The notes: a model not told the origin generated them from the sequence alone. Positions 1 to 11,317 are shown, counted from the stretch's first letter. The stretch is 64,000 nucleotides of DNA from Crocodylus rhombifer (GCA_038503035.1 JAVSML010024338.1:49868-113867), one strand, 5' to 3'. Program-made: numbers and translations.

Positions 1-495
1 AGAGACTGGTTGATGGAGTTCCTGTCATCATGTATGTGAAGAAACAAAATAGCCAAATTCTGGAGACATGCTGAGGTGATTGGATAACCTAAACCTGGCA
101 ATAATATTGACAACCCTGTTAGTTACAGGCCAATATCTTTGCTATCAGTTGTCTACAAACTGCTGAAAACACTGATCACAAATAGGATCATTGATCATTG
201 ACATAACTGATTCATAGTTACCACCGGAACAAACAGGGTTCCACAAAAATAGATGCACCACTGACTAGGTAGTAAGGCTTACTTAAGCCATTGAAGATGC
301 TTTTCAAAGGAGGGGAAAAGTAGATACTGTGCTGGTAGATCTAACAGCTGCATATGATACTGTATGGCTGAAAGGAATAGAATACAAACTAAAGATGATT
401 CCGGATAGGAGAATGGTGGCCTTTATCACTAATATAACGTAAAAAAGATCCTTCATCATCTCTACCAGTGAAGGAGATAGAAGCATATACAAGTA
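1..495 (+). mobile_element. Non-LTR retrotransposon reverse transcriptase fragment (not CR1)
   Basis: Decayed LINE reverse-transcriptase segment. In the frame starting at 52 the translation contains KPG, then SYRPISLLSVVYKLL (about 124-168), the conserved finger region of non-LTR RTs. After a frameshift, the frame from 320 reads VLVDLTAAYDTVW followed by a PDRRMV motif, which is the palm A block with its catalytic Asp. An in-frame TAA precedes KPG and another stop lies near 440. From memory, the VDLTAAYDTVW plus PDR.MV combination is typical of a jockey-superfamily RT distinct from CR1; I cannot name the clade. Both the window edge and a join to CR1 near 496 cut it, so neither end of the element is visible. 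Confidence 0.6.
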
Positions 496-838
496 GGTGT
501 CACTTACTTGGATTTTAAGAAGGCCTTTGATACAGTATCTCATCCTATTCTCATAAATAAACTGAGTGGCTGTGATGTAGATGATTACACAGTCAGGTCA
601 GCAAATTGGCTTATGGGTTGCACCCAGAGAACGGTGGTGGATGGGTCGATATTGACTTGGAAAGATGTGAGCAGTGGAGTCCCACAAGGCTCTGTCCTTG
701 GACCTATGCTGTTCAATGTCTTCATCAGTGTCTTGGATGAGGGTGTGGAAAGCACTTGGTCCAAATTCACAGTTGATACCAAATTATGGGGTAAAATTAA
801 CACACTAGATGGTAGGGAACAAATCCAGGTGACCCCGA
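496..838 (+). mobile_element. CR1 LINE reverse transcriptase fragment
   Basis: CR1-type RT core. The translation begins LDFKKAFDTVSHP (palm A), runs through a GCDVD...W block and SGVPQGSVLGP (palm B), and reaches the palm C position, which reads FTVDTKLWG instead of FADDTKLWG, so one catalytic Asp is lost. It closely resembles the younger CR1 copy at 41.1-43.4 kb, with the same GCDVD and DGS.STWKDV stretches. It stops abruptly near 838 with no thumb, C-terminal domain or CR1 tail, which is unusual because CR1 copies normally lose only the 5' side. It joins directly to a different LINE RT upstream. Confidence 0.8.
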
Positions 839-1140
839 GTAACTCCGGGGCTACTTGATCTTAAGTAACCCCAAGAACCAAGTTACCCAATACGCCCCTT
901 ATCAGGGATGGTAGCCTGTAACAGGGTGTCTTCCTGGTGCTCAGGCAGAAACAGCTCACAAAAGGCACAGAAAGGCTACAGACACAAGCTTATGTGCTGG
1001 TTCTATGTCCCCACCCCCAGAGCACTGTGATTGGAAGAGGACTCAGGGAAAAATCACAGTCACTGGCCAGCTACAGATGTTAGTCTGTCCCCTCGTTCCC
1101 CCCCCCCCCGTTCCCCCTCCCTCTTCTCAATTTCTGTTCC
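839..1140. other. Unassigned moderately GC-rich stretch with C homopolymer
   Basis: No gene or clear repeat family recognised. It starts with short inverted 'aagtaacccc' type motifs (about 829-875) and holds a run of 12 C (about 1098-1109) followed by C/T-rich sequence. It could be the remains of an LTR or of the 5' side of the MITE that ends at 1336; neither can be shown. Confidence 0.3.
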
Positions 1141-1336
1141 CCTGAAAGACTGCCTTCCAAATCTCTAGATCTCTGAATCTTTTTCTGAATCTCTTCCATA
1201 TTGATTCAGAGGCTTGGAATCAATTTGGAGGAGTTTTTTGGTCTCTTGATTTGATTCAGATTCAGTGATTCAGCCTCTGAATTGGGCTGAATCTTCTCCA
1301 AATCAAATTGGTGACTGAAGCTTCACACACCTCTAG
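1141..1336. repeat. MITE-like repeat rich in GATTCAG/CTGAATC motifs
   Basis: A dense array of GATTCAG, CTGAATC and GATTTG motifs in both orientations gives strong self-complementarity. The right end reads, on the reverse strand, TAGAGGTGTGTGAAGC, which resembles hAT-type terminal repeats such as the TAGAGATGCAC end of the element at 36737. No matching left terminus is visible, so the copy is probably truncated. I recall similar motif-rich repeats from reptile genomes but cannot name the family. Confidence 0.45.
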
Positions 1337-1939
1337 TATAGGTCCATGGTTTTGATTTGTGAGAATTCTTCACATTTTGCCTAATTAAAAAAAAATAGGG
1401 AGTAGAAACATGTCTGGATTCTTTTCAACAAACTAAAAGACCTCGTTATAATTAATTTAGAGGCTAATTTTTCCTTAAGTATATTTAATTTAAGTGGAAA
1501 TTTAAATTTTGTCTTGTTTTGCTTATCCAGTGCAACATGTTGTGTCTCTTCACGCTTCCCTTGATGATTCACTTTTTGGGTACATCTTGTTACATCCTTG
1601 TAATATGACATGATTGAACTATATCAATAGAACATAGCATAGAATGAAGCTGTAGTCTTCTGAAAAGAACATTTAAGAGAGATCAAATGGGTAAAATTTC
1701 AACAGTTAATTTTTTTTTCTTTTAAAGAGTGTGGCCAAAGAACAGTAAAGAGTGTCACCAAAGTAATAAGAAATTTCAGTCTGAGTGTCAAAATACAGCT
1801 GTTTTTGGAGTTTGAAAAATCTCAGGGACTCCACCATACCCGCTAAGTAAATGGAAAATTACCCATTGGTTACATGAACTCCTTGATATTTTATTTTAAA
1901 ATATTAATAGTAACATTTAAAAATAAATATATCCTAAGT
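1337..1939. other. AT-rich DNA, nothing recognised
   Basis: AT-rich sequence with A and T homopolymers. No significant open frame, splice-flanked exon or repeat was recognised. Confidence 0.4.
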
Positions 1940-2185
1940 GCTTATATAGACCTTGTCAACATAGTATCTGAAAACTCAATGATTTTTAATTTCTTTATTG
2001 TCTCACCAAGCCTGTAAATTAGGGCAGCAGTATTCCTATTTAACAGTTAGGGACTCAAATACAGAAAAACCAAATCTACAAATACAAAATACCATTTTTT
2101 TTCAATGGAGGTTAAGTACCTAAGTACCTTATGGACCTAAGTGACTTATCCAAGATCACACAAAAGTGGCCCTAGAGAAAAGAGG
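1940..2185 (-). repeat. MIR/CORE-SINE, reverse orientation
   Basis: The order and wording match a reverse-complemented MIR: 'taagtgctta' near the start, then 'attcctatttaacag', 'ggactcaaatacag', a duplicated 'taagtacc' region, and 'aagtgacttatccaagatca' with 'acacaaaagtggc'. These correspond to the MIR stretch 'gccacttactagctgtgtgac...caagt' read backwards. The copy is diverged, as expected for an ancient amniote SINE. Identified from memory of the consensus, not by alignment. Confidence 0.65.
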
Positions 2186-4049
2186 CAAGGATTACAAGGA
2201 TGGGGAGACGGGTGATTATCTTTTATTGGAACAACTGCATGGCTGGAGTAAAGTTAGACAGGTTTTTAAAAGGAAGACATTCTTCTGATCTCTCCAGATA
2301 TCCACAGTCCCAATTTACTACCTTAAACATTAGCTTGATTTGTGCTTTTAGTGTTTTGATCACTATCAGAAAGTTAATTTCTAAAGTGTAAAATTCCAAA
2401 ATGTTCTACAGACACTTTTGGGGAATGGCCATTTTCCTGTGTTCATGGAGAGCTTTTCAATTGTTTCTCTTAAATGTGTGTTCCTCCTACACAGCACTTG
2501 CATATAATAGTGAAAGGTTATGTATAGGAAAAAAGAAAAAAGACAAAGAGTGAGACCAGATTTTTGGCCTATCTGCAAGAATTTATTATGGATTTGAGAC
2601 ACTTCTTATAAATATAAAAATACAAATTATCATTTTAACTGTAGGGTTCTTATTGCAACCAGAATAAGTCATCCAATCATTAAAACTTGGCTCATTTCTG
2701 AACAGGAAAATAATACAATGGCAAGTAATTCTGTGTAACTTTTTGTAAAGTCTTGCTTTCAAAAGAAAGTGTATTAGCAGCTTTCTGTTCTGATGTAGGT
2801 GCCTTGTCAGTTTGATTAGAAATTTTGTCTCATAACATTTCTAGGTCCATAATGTTGACATTTCCTAACACTTCTGGATCTCTTACCAGCAATTGTTCAT
2901 CTGAGACCCAAAAAACTATGACTTAGACTAGCTGAGAGTTTGTTCTGAGATTAACTATTAGACTTTTCAAAATGCTTAATCAATTTAGGGATTATTGACA
3001 AATCAGAAACGCCTCCCTTCTAGTGATATCAAATTTCTAATTAACTAAATCAGAATACTTTATTTTAATCTGCATTAATAGAATTCTTAATCAACACTTA
3101 CTGCTATTTTTCCATTTAGGGATTTCACCTTTGTAAAAAAATTACTTTTAAAATATGTCATTTTTAACACCTTTCTAGTTTATTAAGGAATCACTAGCAT
3201 AATTTAAATGTAAACTTTTAAAATGAGATGTAACATAGATTGGTTAATCTTCTGAGGATTCTATTGTAATTAGTTAGATATAGCATATATGCATATTATC
3301 ACAGTATCTACTTGGTGTGCCCATAGACGCACACAATATAAATTCTTATATTATAGAATAAAGGACAGTTTTTCATGTGCCTTTAACTAGAGATATTAAA
3401 GTTTCTTAGGTTGTTATTTGCTCTTTAGGTTTTGGATTTAGGAAATGATTGGTCATGAATTTCTGTCTTGAATTATCTGCAGAAATGATATCAAGTAAGG
3501 AACAGAAACAAATCTAAGATACAGTGGAACATCCTGGAAGTCAGCTGGCATTATCAGAAAATGGCAGTTCATTTAGACTATTTCATTAGAAATATCTTAT
3601 GTTCTGAATGTGTGCTTAATTCAAGGCAGGATTCTGAAAGTGTCTTACTAGGATTCTTGGCAGTTATTTAGGGTCCAAGCCTGGGGTCCCTGGAAGCTGT
3701 ATTGTCCATGAACCCAGGACAATATCACTTTGAAAGTCTCCTCTCTATTTACTAATCCTTTGTAATGGCTTGACATTCCTGTCATTTAAATTGCTGATGT
3801 TTAGACAAGACATGATCTGGGAGTCTTCCATTTCCTTGGATATTTTTTAGAAACAGCTTCTGTTTGATTTGGACAGAAACCACATTTAAAAAAAATCCCT
3901 ATAAACTGGCTGCAACTCCTGTATTGTGGCCAGCTCTAATTGTATTCTCTGATGTAGAGTAGAAAATTGCACAAAATTGGCCAAACTTAAATCGTGAGGC
4001 AAAACAGATGTTATGGCCACATGTAAACGGTTAGATTCCTACATTTCTT
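2186..4049. other. AT-rich DNA, no gene or repeat recognised
   Basis: About 1.9 kb of AT-rich sequence. Open frames are short and have no recognisable domain. Segments near 2250-2300 and 3640-3740 are slightly less AT-rich but match nothing I know. Confidence 0.4.
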
Positions 4050-4350
4050 ATATTTGGTTAACTGTACCGTTTGGGGTCTTAATATTTTAGAAGGTGGTGT
4101 CATAGTATGTAACATGGAGGAAATATTTCCTGAAGTCAAAATATATCACACCTTCTGCTTTTCTCTTATTCACAAAGCCAATTTGTTTTATTTGTTCTTG
4201 ATGTATTCATGTTGATTATCTATAAATGTTTATCAATTAATTCAGTTTGTTTTTATTTCTTTCCAGGCATTGAAGCTTGCTCGATTGGTCTATAATACAC
4301 CTGCTTCTTCTTTCCCCATTTCTAATGCAACAATATTTTTTTCTTTGTTT
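4050..4350 (-). mobile_element. Old CR1 LINE reverse transcriptase fragment
   Basis: Reading the minus strand, the RT finger region (VPIFKKG...NYRPVSL in intact CR1) survives as a degenerate trace near 4340-4240. The palm A region survives as GVIYFDFRK near 4120-4140. The same ordered landmarks, including the phrase corresponding to 'ccatgttgattatc' on the plus strand, recur in the fragment at 6880-7230, so these are two copies of one old CR1 group. Stops and frameshifts are frequent. No 3' tail is attached. Confidence 0.6.
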
Positions 4351-4439
4351 TACCCCAAGTACTAAAAGAGCTGTATTAAAGTCAGAGCTTTTAGTGACAA
4401 CTTGTAGTTGAGGTTGCATTAAACTTCCTATTATAAACT

Positions 4440-4600
4440 CTTGTCTTCTGTTGCTTATAATTGATTGCCTCAGGAGATCTTTGGCAAATTATTTGCCCTA
4501 TGTATAGCTCAACTTCCCAGCCTTTAAAACAGGAATAATAACAATGATTTCTTTGGTAATTTTTTAAAATTTATGCGTGAGAAATTCTATATAGTTCTAC
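4440..4600 (+). repeat. MIR/CORE-SINE fragment, forward orientation
   Basis: The segment 'ttggcaaattatttgccct' followed by 'aacttcccagcctttaaaac' and 'aggaataataacaatgatt' parallels the MIR order: 'ttgggcaagttacttaacct', 'gtttcctcatctgtaaaat', 'ggggataataatagt'. The tRNA-like head is not clear, so this is the central and 3' part. Confidence 0.55.
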
Positions 4601-5799
4601 AGTGAAATCTGGCTAACTTGGTACTATATTCTTATCACTCAGTTCATTGAAAACTCGTCAGTTCCCGTTGACTTATATACAAAGCATTTGAGCTAATTAG
4701 TTATCTGTTAAAGCATAATTAGTCATTTCCAAATATGCACGTAAAGTAAATCACAATGGAATTTGCTCCCGATAAATTAGCTGCTTTAAAAGGTACTAAC
4801 CTATTCCCTTTATAGCACCTGTCAATACAGCTGATGTTCACAAAACATCGGATACTCTTCAGTTGTTTTAGCTTGCCAAGATACAGATGCGTCTGTTCCA
4901 TTTCCTAGAACTATTTTCTATTATGGTAATAAGTTCATAGAAGAGAGCAAAGAGAAAACATCTGAATATTAATTTATATCATCATAATTATGTAATTCTT
5001 AAATAGTGAGCAGTTAGAATTTTTTACAACCAGAAATTGTACAATAAGCATTTATCTGTGTAACTGCAGAATTTTCTGTAATGAGCAAGAGTCTGTGCCA
5101 TTCGCATTTGGAATTTTTATATTTTGCTTCATTATAAGTGTAAAAAAGCAATATTTACAGTGGGTAGGGCATATAACATACAACTGGCAACATGTTGAAA
5201 ATGGAGAACTACTGATGCTTAGTCTCTTATGGATAAAGTTGTCATTACCAAACCTGTTGGAGTGACAAATTGACCAGTTTCTATATAATTATTCATTGCT
5301 CTCATTGCTGGGATGGGCTTCATGCTCCTCTGCTTTTGGAGGTAGACAAATGTTTTTAGGTAGAGACTACACAAATCACTTCTACCACAGCTGGGAATCA
5401 AACTCCATCTGACTCTCATACAGAATCACGTATTTTTGAAGGATGAATGTGATAGGTCCATGTTCCTGACTGTATTGTCTGTAAATACTGTACTCCTACT
5501 TTTGTCCAGCATCAGAAATAAGCTCATGGCTCCTAATATTTTCTTGCCCTTGAGTAAGTCACTGTGTAAACCACCTGCAACATCTGTATTGCCTTTCCTT
5601 TTAGCATCTAGTTCACTGATCAGTTGATTATTTTATTTATTTATTTTTTGCTCAGAGTGATCAATTATATTTTGGAATCAAGAATCTGTATCCACCCATG
5701 ACCAGCTGAGGTGGCTACATTTGTCTCTTTACTATTTTAAAGAGGTTATGTTTAGAATAAATCACTCTTATCTGAACGGAGGCAGAACCATTTACTTGG
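4601..5799. other. AT-rich DNA, nothing recognised
   Basis: About 1.2 kb with short non-homologous frames only. A T-rich run near 5630-5650 is a simple low-complexity tract. Confidence 0.4.
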
Positions 5800-6195
5800 G
5801 CCTAAGGATCACCTACACTATCTTCCTAATATGAGGCAGGATCAGATATGCCTATTTCATTTTAGACAGATGTTTGTTTAACATAATCTTTAAAAAATCC
5901 AATAAACAAAATCCTACAGCTTCCATAGGTAATCTACCTGTGCTTAACTTTCCCAGTACAGTACTTAGAAAGTTCTTCTTCATTTCTAGTCTAAATTTTC
6001 CTTGTTGCAATTTAAGTAAATTATTTCTTTTCCTGTGCCCACTGAACATCCAGAATAGTTTGACTTTTTTGTTTATGGCAACAGTTTATGTATTTGAAGA
6101 CTATAATCATTGCCCTTCTCTTCTCCAGATTAAGCCGTTTCAGATTTTTCACTCTTTCCTTGCATGTTTTCAGGATTGCCCTGCAGTTTAGCTAT
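5800..6195 (-). mobile_element. CR1 LINE C-terminal coding and 3' fragment
   Basis: The minus-strand translation contains the CR1 C-terminal signature. A stretch equivalent to 'LKHGKFRLNIRKNFF' appears as LKLQQGKFRLEMKKNF (about 6010-5960). It is followed by diverged equivalents of the 'W..LP.EVV' and 'F...L..HL' motifs and ends at a stop at 5852. Upstream on the minus strand (about 6190-6060), 'gagaagagaagggcaatga' and 'cttcaaatacataaac' match the usual R-RLRGDLI..FKYI region. An old 5'-truncated insertion. Confidence 0.7.
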
Positions 6196-6459
6196 AGCTT
6201 AAAAAAAATGCTGTGCTACAATCTGAAGGCTCACAAATACTGAATAACTACCTTATTGATTTTTTTGGAGATGGTCATATTGATTTCTGACCCTGGCCTC
6301 CTAACTGCTTGCAACTAAGCCCAGAACATATCCCTAAATGACAGTTTTTTCTCTATTTCTCTCCCTTTCCACATGGTTTCCAGTCTTCATGACAAATCTA
6401 TTAACTTTGAATGCATTGTTTTAAATAGTTGTGAAATGAACCTACAAGTTAATCTAAAC

Positions 6460-6860
6460 CAGGGTTAGCAACTTCAGAGTATCCAGGGGCCGCATGTCAC
6501 ACTGGTCATGGGCCCAGGGCTGCACATGTGTGGGCCACATGCCCCTGAAGGTTTTCAGCCCCTTGCTATGTGATCCTTCTGCTGCCACTGTCACTTGGGA
6601 GAACCCCACGCCCCCACCCCAGCTGCTGAATTAACAGCATGAACTCCCCTCTGTTGCTGTGTGGATAAGCCTCCAACCCCAAAAGCAATATAAGCTCACC
6701 TCCCCATGCACACTTACCCATCTGAGACTTTTGCATAAGCAGCAAGCTTATTAAGGCCCCCCTGGAATTGTTTCCCACCACAGTAGCAGGAGCCCAAAGG
6801 TCATATATTAGCACCTTGAGGGTTGGGTTTGGCCAATGGGCCACCAGTTGTACAGCCGTG
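6460..6860. mobile_element. Non-autonomous hAT-like DNA transposon, 401 bp
   Basis: The left end is CAGGGTTAGCAAC and the right end, reverse complemented, is CACGGCTGTACAACTGG. Both resemble the CAGGGGTGGGCAAC / CAGGGGTGTCCAACTGG termini of hAT (Charlie-like) elements. The flanks are ATCTAAAC (6452-6459) and ATCTAGAT (6861-6868), an 8-bp target-site duplication with 6 of 8 matching and only transitions differing. The inside is GC-rich relative to its surroundings ('ggggccgcatg', 'gggccacatgcccc') and has no transposase frame. A 92-codon minus-strand frame inside is incidental. Confidence 0.65.
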
Positions 6861-6879
6861 ATCTAGATCTTACTTGTAT

Positions 6880-7230
6880 ACAACAAAGTAATTTGGGGTA
6901 GATCTTTACTAAAGTCTATACATGCCACACCTTATTCTTTTTCTCTTATTTACTAATCCAGTTAACCTATTTAGTTTTTTTTAATCCATGTTGATTATCA
7001 GCTTATTCTTCAGGTGCTTATAAATTACTTGTCAGATTGCTCTTATGTGTTTCCAGGTATTGAAGTTACTATAATCCACTAACTTCTCCTTTTTCCCCTT
7101 TCTAAACGTAGGTGCTAGGTATCCTTTCTCCACTCCTCTATTGCCTCTCCTGTGTAGCCTCAAAAATAAGCATTATTCAGAGATTGTTTCAGCTATTTAT
7201 TACATATCCTTGTGTGAGTTGTATTGGTTC
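6880..7230 (-). mobile_element. Old CR1 LINE reverse transcriptase fragment
   Basis: Minus-strand CR1 RT remnant. Near 6890-6930 the translation reads VACIDFSKDLPQ, the palm A block (intact form close to YLDFSKAFDTV). Further upstream in the element (about 7110-7040), a degenerate NYRPV-like segment and 'ggtattgaagtt' on the plus strand mark the RT fingers. It is homologous to the fragment at 4050-4350. It sits 20 bp beyond the hAT element at 6460-6860. Confidence 0.6.
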
Positions 7231-9689
7231 TGCTGCCCTGAATATATTCAACTCAACTTTCCCCAATCTGACCCATGTTCCAATCCACTTGCTAAAGTTA
7301 ATTATTTGAAGCATTTGATTGCAATTACAATTTGTGCTAAGACAAAATTAAAGAAAAGATTGAATGCTTCCAGCTTCTTGGTATCAAATACTGATTTGCC
7401 TTCTTGTTAAGTTATGGCTGTTTCCTTTCCTTTGTCATTGTCTTACATTTGTAGTAGGTTCCCTGCTAGTTATAGTGGTCTTTTACTATGCTTCCTATCT
7501 TTCCTACATGTCAGGACAGTTTGCTGTGTTTGGCTTAATAAAGATTATTTTTAAGTCCTTTAACCTTATTAGGTTGTGCATAAGTCACATAAGCCCTGAG
7601 CACATCCCTGCAGAAGGGGTGCATTTTAATTTTAATAACTAGTAATAACACTAGAAATAAATAACATTGATAGCACAAGGTCACTCCTTAATGGACTTTC
7701 ACAGTCTTACCGTAGGAGTGACGAACCTGACCAAATCTTGCAGGGGCAAGGAGTGATGGGGTGTCATACTTATTTTCTTTAGTTTGTTGCACTGATATGG
7801 TATGTGAGGTCTTGGTGAAAAGCCAATGTTTTGCTGTATTCCTTTGTCATCTTTGTCGCTGTATAGATTATATAATGCTATCTGCATATAGCATTAGGAT
7901 TTTGGACATGCTTTAATCAAAGGAAAAGGTAATAGGTGAAACTTCTAGGGCAAAGACAACTGCCACTCCCAATTGCAGAGAGAAGGAGCCACTGGTAAGA
8001 TGGGCATCGAAGTCATTGTCTGATTGTAATAGAAAAAACATAATATTGCTTATTAGAAAAGGCATCTGAGTGAAAAGGCTCATTAACCAGAGAAATGCCA
8101 GGTGTTCCCAGGTGAAACATTTCTAGAGGATAATGAGACAATCAGGACAATGCAAATGGGTAGGGAGATGGCAGGGTGCTGGCGTGGAGGTAATTTAGTA
8201 GGTATCTGTGAGGGGGCTGGTGTCTTGGACTTTCTCAGGCTGTGGAGGAATTCAGGTCCTCTGCAGCCAGGGCTGGCAGGATTAACAGGAAGGCCGATCC
8301 CTGGAAACTTCGTTAGTACTCTTGGGGCTAGCTGGTACTGGATGAGAGGGTCATAAATTTAATTTGTCTTTTTGTTCTACCTTCAAACTTATGGTCATTT
8401 TTGCTTGTATTATTTTCTTCTACATCCTTTTGTTTAGTATCCATACTGATTGACTGTGAAGGACCTAAAATTTCTTCCCAGGGCTGGCAGAGATTCCCCT
8501 GCTGGATTTGTGATATCCAATATAAGGCAATGGAGCTGTGGCTTGTGGAGTAAGGTATTATCTCAGAAAAAACCTTGGTCTCTTCCTTGGGACAAAAAGG
8601 GGGTCATCAGGGAGAAACTTGAGGTTCTAGGGGGTACCCTGTGGACAGGTTTGTGATAATGGATACAAAAATCTTTGAATTTAAAAACATTCATTTAAAA
8701 TACAAAATTCAGTCTTTTTATTGATGAAATTATATTCTGAAAATGAAGGTATGTGAAATAGTCCTAGAAAATAATGTATTTAGAGGCTTCTCTATACATA
8801 CAAACACTAATGTATTTATTTTGTTTTGTCTTCTGTGAATAGTACCTCTAAGAAATGTGCAGTCAAGAAATTAGTAAGACTATATTTAGCCAGAGTATGT
8901 TCTCCTTGTGCTTATAGCTACAGGCAAACCTCATTGTTATAACATATTGCTTTTACATCATCCTCCTGTCTACCCCTCTAGGCATGGGGGTAGCTGCTTT
9001 GAAGTTTTATCAAAAGTAGACTTCAAAGATTTTTGCAAGTATGTGTTATAAAGTAACTGGCTGGAAGAAAGAAAGACTGGCTTTGGTTTATAGAGACTCC
9101 TGTCAGGAGATAGGCAGCTGTAGGTAAAATTGGCAGAGAGACAAAGAAAGCTCCAAATCGCATAAGGGGCAGAGATTTTGGAAGGGAATACTCTGAACTC
9201 CCAGCAAGGTATCTAAGAACCATTTTCTGTTGCAAATGACGATGCTGTATGTCATTAAGGGCAATACAAAAGCCTCAAAATAGTTCAGATTAAAACTGTT
9301 TGCCTTGTATATTACATTTGCAATATCTATTTTTTTAAACTGGTGACTCCTTACGTATAACAACATAAGGAAAGTGTTACCAACAAAGTAATCAAAACCG
9401 AGACACCTGAATGGGCCTAGTTGTGCAAAGAATATGGCTGTGACAGACAGTAACTAAGGGGTTGTCTGATCCTTGTGAAATGCAGCTTATGTGGTCAGTA
9501 GTTTACATTCCTGGTGAGGGCCCCAACCACTGGACTAATGCCAGTTTTGTATGCATTTCTTTTGTAGAATTCTTCCTACAGGAAGAATATAGAAAGTATC
9601 TATTATTCCTAACTAATAACAACAAAGGGAACTTCAATTAAATGGATCCAGAATTTAGTAAGAATTCAAAAAGGATAGGACAATCACAT
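7231..9689. other. Unassigned 2.5-kb stretch
   Basis: No gene recognised. Parts at 7700-7910, 8100-8360, 8440-8660 and 9050-9250 are less AT-rich and read like decayed repeats, but I could not tie them to a family. The frames of 60-92 codons here carry no known motif and lack coding character. Confidence 0.35.
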
Positions 9690-10480
9690 GAGTGAGTAGA
9701 TCTCCAGAGGCATTATACATAGGTTGTGTTAATGTTTTTGGAAACAATATATGCTTAAGCACATCAGCTTCTGCTGGACATTGTGCAAAAAACTGTGGGA
9801 GCTTCTGCTGGGTTGTTGCTACTCCCTGTCCCAACCACCAGTTGCAACATTGTCACTCCCTGTTTCAGGAACTCCCTGCGGAGGTTCCTGAAGGATGCTA
9901 TGTGAGCCAAGTACACCAAGTACACTTAAAGGCAAAACCTGACCAGGACAAAACTTTTGAGGTTACCTCGAAGTGGAATGCCAGAAATCACGCCATGACC
10001 CATAGGAACTTGATGCACTTTGCAGATCAGTGCTTCATCCACTAGGCCTGTCTCAACTGCCTCCCACTTATTAGCACCATCTGCTATTGACACTAACACA
10101 AGAGGTGTGGGTATGAAAGCAAGACCCTGGCCAACATTTTGTGTGGCTGCAAGCTCCATATGAGAGCCTGAGAACTCTGCCAAAACACTGTCCAGGACCA
10201 ACCAGCTGGTGAAAACTATCTCACTATCAACTGGGATGGTAGCCATGAACCATGCCATTCTAGACTGTGACAGCCAGCTAAGTCCTGACACTGTGTAATG
10301 GATGAGGACAATGACCATTCTATTGTAGAATTGGTGGCAGCCCTTCACCAAAGCCCAGGAGCAAATGCTGACCAAATGCATTGGTTATTACCCTGAAAGA
10401 GAGAAATGGTACAATGTAATGTCGCAGGCATTGATCACTGAAACATTTGGAGTATGGGACCCAAGCAACAAGAGCAACTT
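9690..10480 (+). mobile_element. R2-like LINE C-terminal remnant (zinc finger plus restriction-like endonuclease)
   Basis: One plus-strand frame (9692 onward), broken by a TAG at 10043 and further stops, can be followed to about 10375. Landmarks in order: ARNHAMTHRNLMHFADQ; ACLNCLPL; a zinc-knuckle-like CGYESKTLANILCGCKLH (intact families: C..C......LPHVL..C); then SPDTV, in a neighbouring frame, directly followed by VMDEDNDHSIVELVAAL. The last pair matches the (K/R)PD...D core of the restriction-like endonuclease in R2/R4-type LINEs. After a frameshift, ALITETFGVWDPSNKSNL (about 10421-10490) matches the closing 'LG.WDP.N...L' block. The element is dead, and its RT domain and tail are not visible. 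Assignment is by motif order from memory; the clade within RLE-type LINEs is not resolved. Confidence 0.6.
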
Positions 10481-10639
10481 GTGAGTCTGCAGATTAGATA
10501 CCTGAGTGGATCTGATTTTAAAGGCCTGCTTTTGACCCACACCCAACATTATAGAATTGGACTTAAACCCGCAGCTAACATAAGCAAGACTTCTTACCCA
10601 TGGACCGACCCCAACCTATTTTAAGCAAACTGGCAACAT

Positions 10640-11080
10640 GACCTGCCTTTTGGGGTGGGGGAGGGGGAGGTAGGGGTTCAGTCTCTGGGGTCAGCCCAGA
10701 TACCACATTAAAAATGCTCCCTCAGGCACCAATAAGTGCAGGAAGCTTCTCATTTTGGGTGTGCTGCCTTGGTGGTGGGGGGGGGGGGGGAGAAATCTCC
10801 AGAGTTAGCCCAGAGACAAGATAAAAAAAGCCTCCTCAGGGGATAAAAGGTGTGGGGAGCTGTTCATTGGGGCGGGGGGGCTTATGCGGGGGGGGGGGGG
10901 TGCAGGGTTGTGGGGGTAGGAGAATCTTGTCTTTGGGGTTTGGCTGGAATCAAGGAAAAAAATGCTTATCTGGGACTGAAAAAAGCATGGGATGCTGATC
11001 ATTAAGGTGGGGGTGGGGGTGGAGGGGAGGAGGGAGAAGAGAGAGGCCAGGGGGAAATGTAGCCAAACCTAGCTGTTGCC
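10640..11080. repeat. Degenerate G-rich tandem repeat
   Basis: Three related units of roughly 120-150 bp follow each other. Each has a G-tract, a 'tc..tctgggtc/tagcccagag' type segment, an A-rich run, 'gcttctca/cctcctcagg', and a '..gctgttcatt/gctgatcatt' segment. G-runs of 13-14 occur near 10780 and 10890, and a (GGGGGT)n-like tract near 11010. The G-tracts could form quadruplexes. It may be the interior of a larger element: 'acccatgga' occurs on both sides (about 10597 and 11347). Confidence 0.6.
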
Positions 11081-11297
11081 AGTGATACTGGCATGCTGTT
11101 GACCATGCTGATCTTCATTAGTGGCTTTTAACATCCACTTAGTTGAAGAAGATATTAATTAACTGGCTTGCCTCCTGGCTGGCCATCTATCTGCATAGAG
11201 TTTCCCTACTTGCAAATTGGACACAAAGCATAGTAAGGCTTATTCTGACCTGAGTCTAACTCAAAAATATTTTTTCTGACCCGCATTTGAACTGCAA

Positions 11298-11317
11298 AAT
11301 GTGAACTAGTTCACATT
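11298..11317. repeat. Perfect 20-bp palindrome
   Basis: AATGTGAACTAGTTCACATT reads identically on both strands. It lies in a segment (about 11225-11355) full of 'acct/ctgacc' motifs that resembles 10505-10640, so it is probably part of a dispersed repeat. Confidence 0.6.

Noticed and set aside
9926..10381. 151-codon minus-strand frame as a gene
   Set aside because: The opposite strand carries ordered R2-like LINE motifs in one frame; the minus frame is its mirror.
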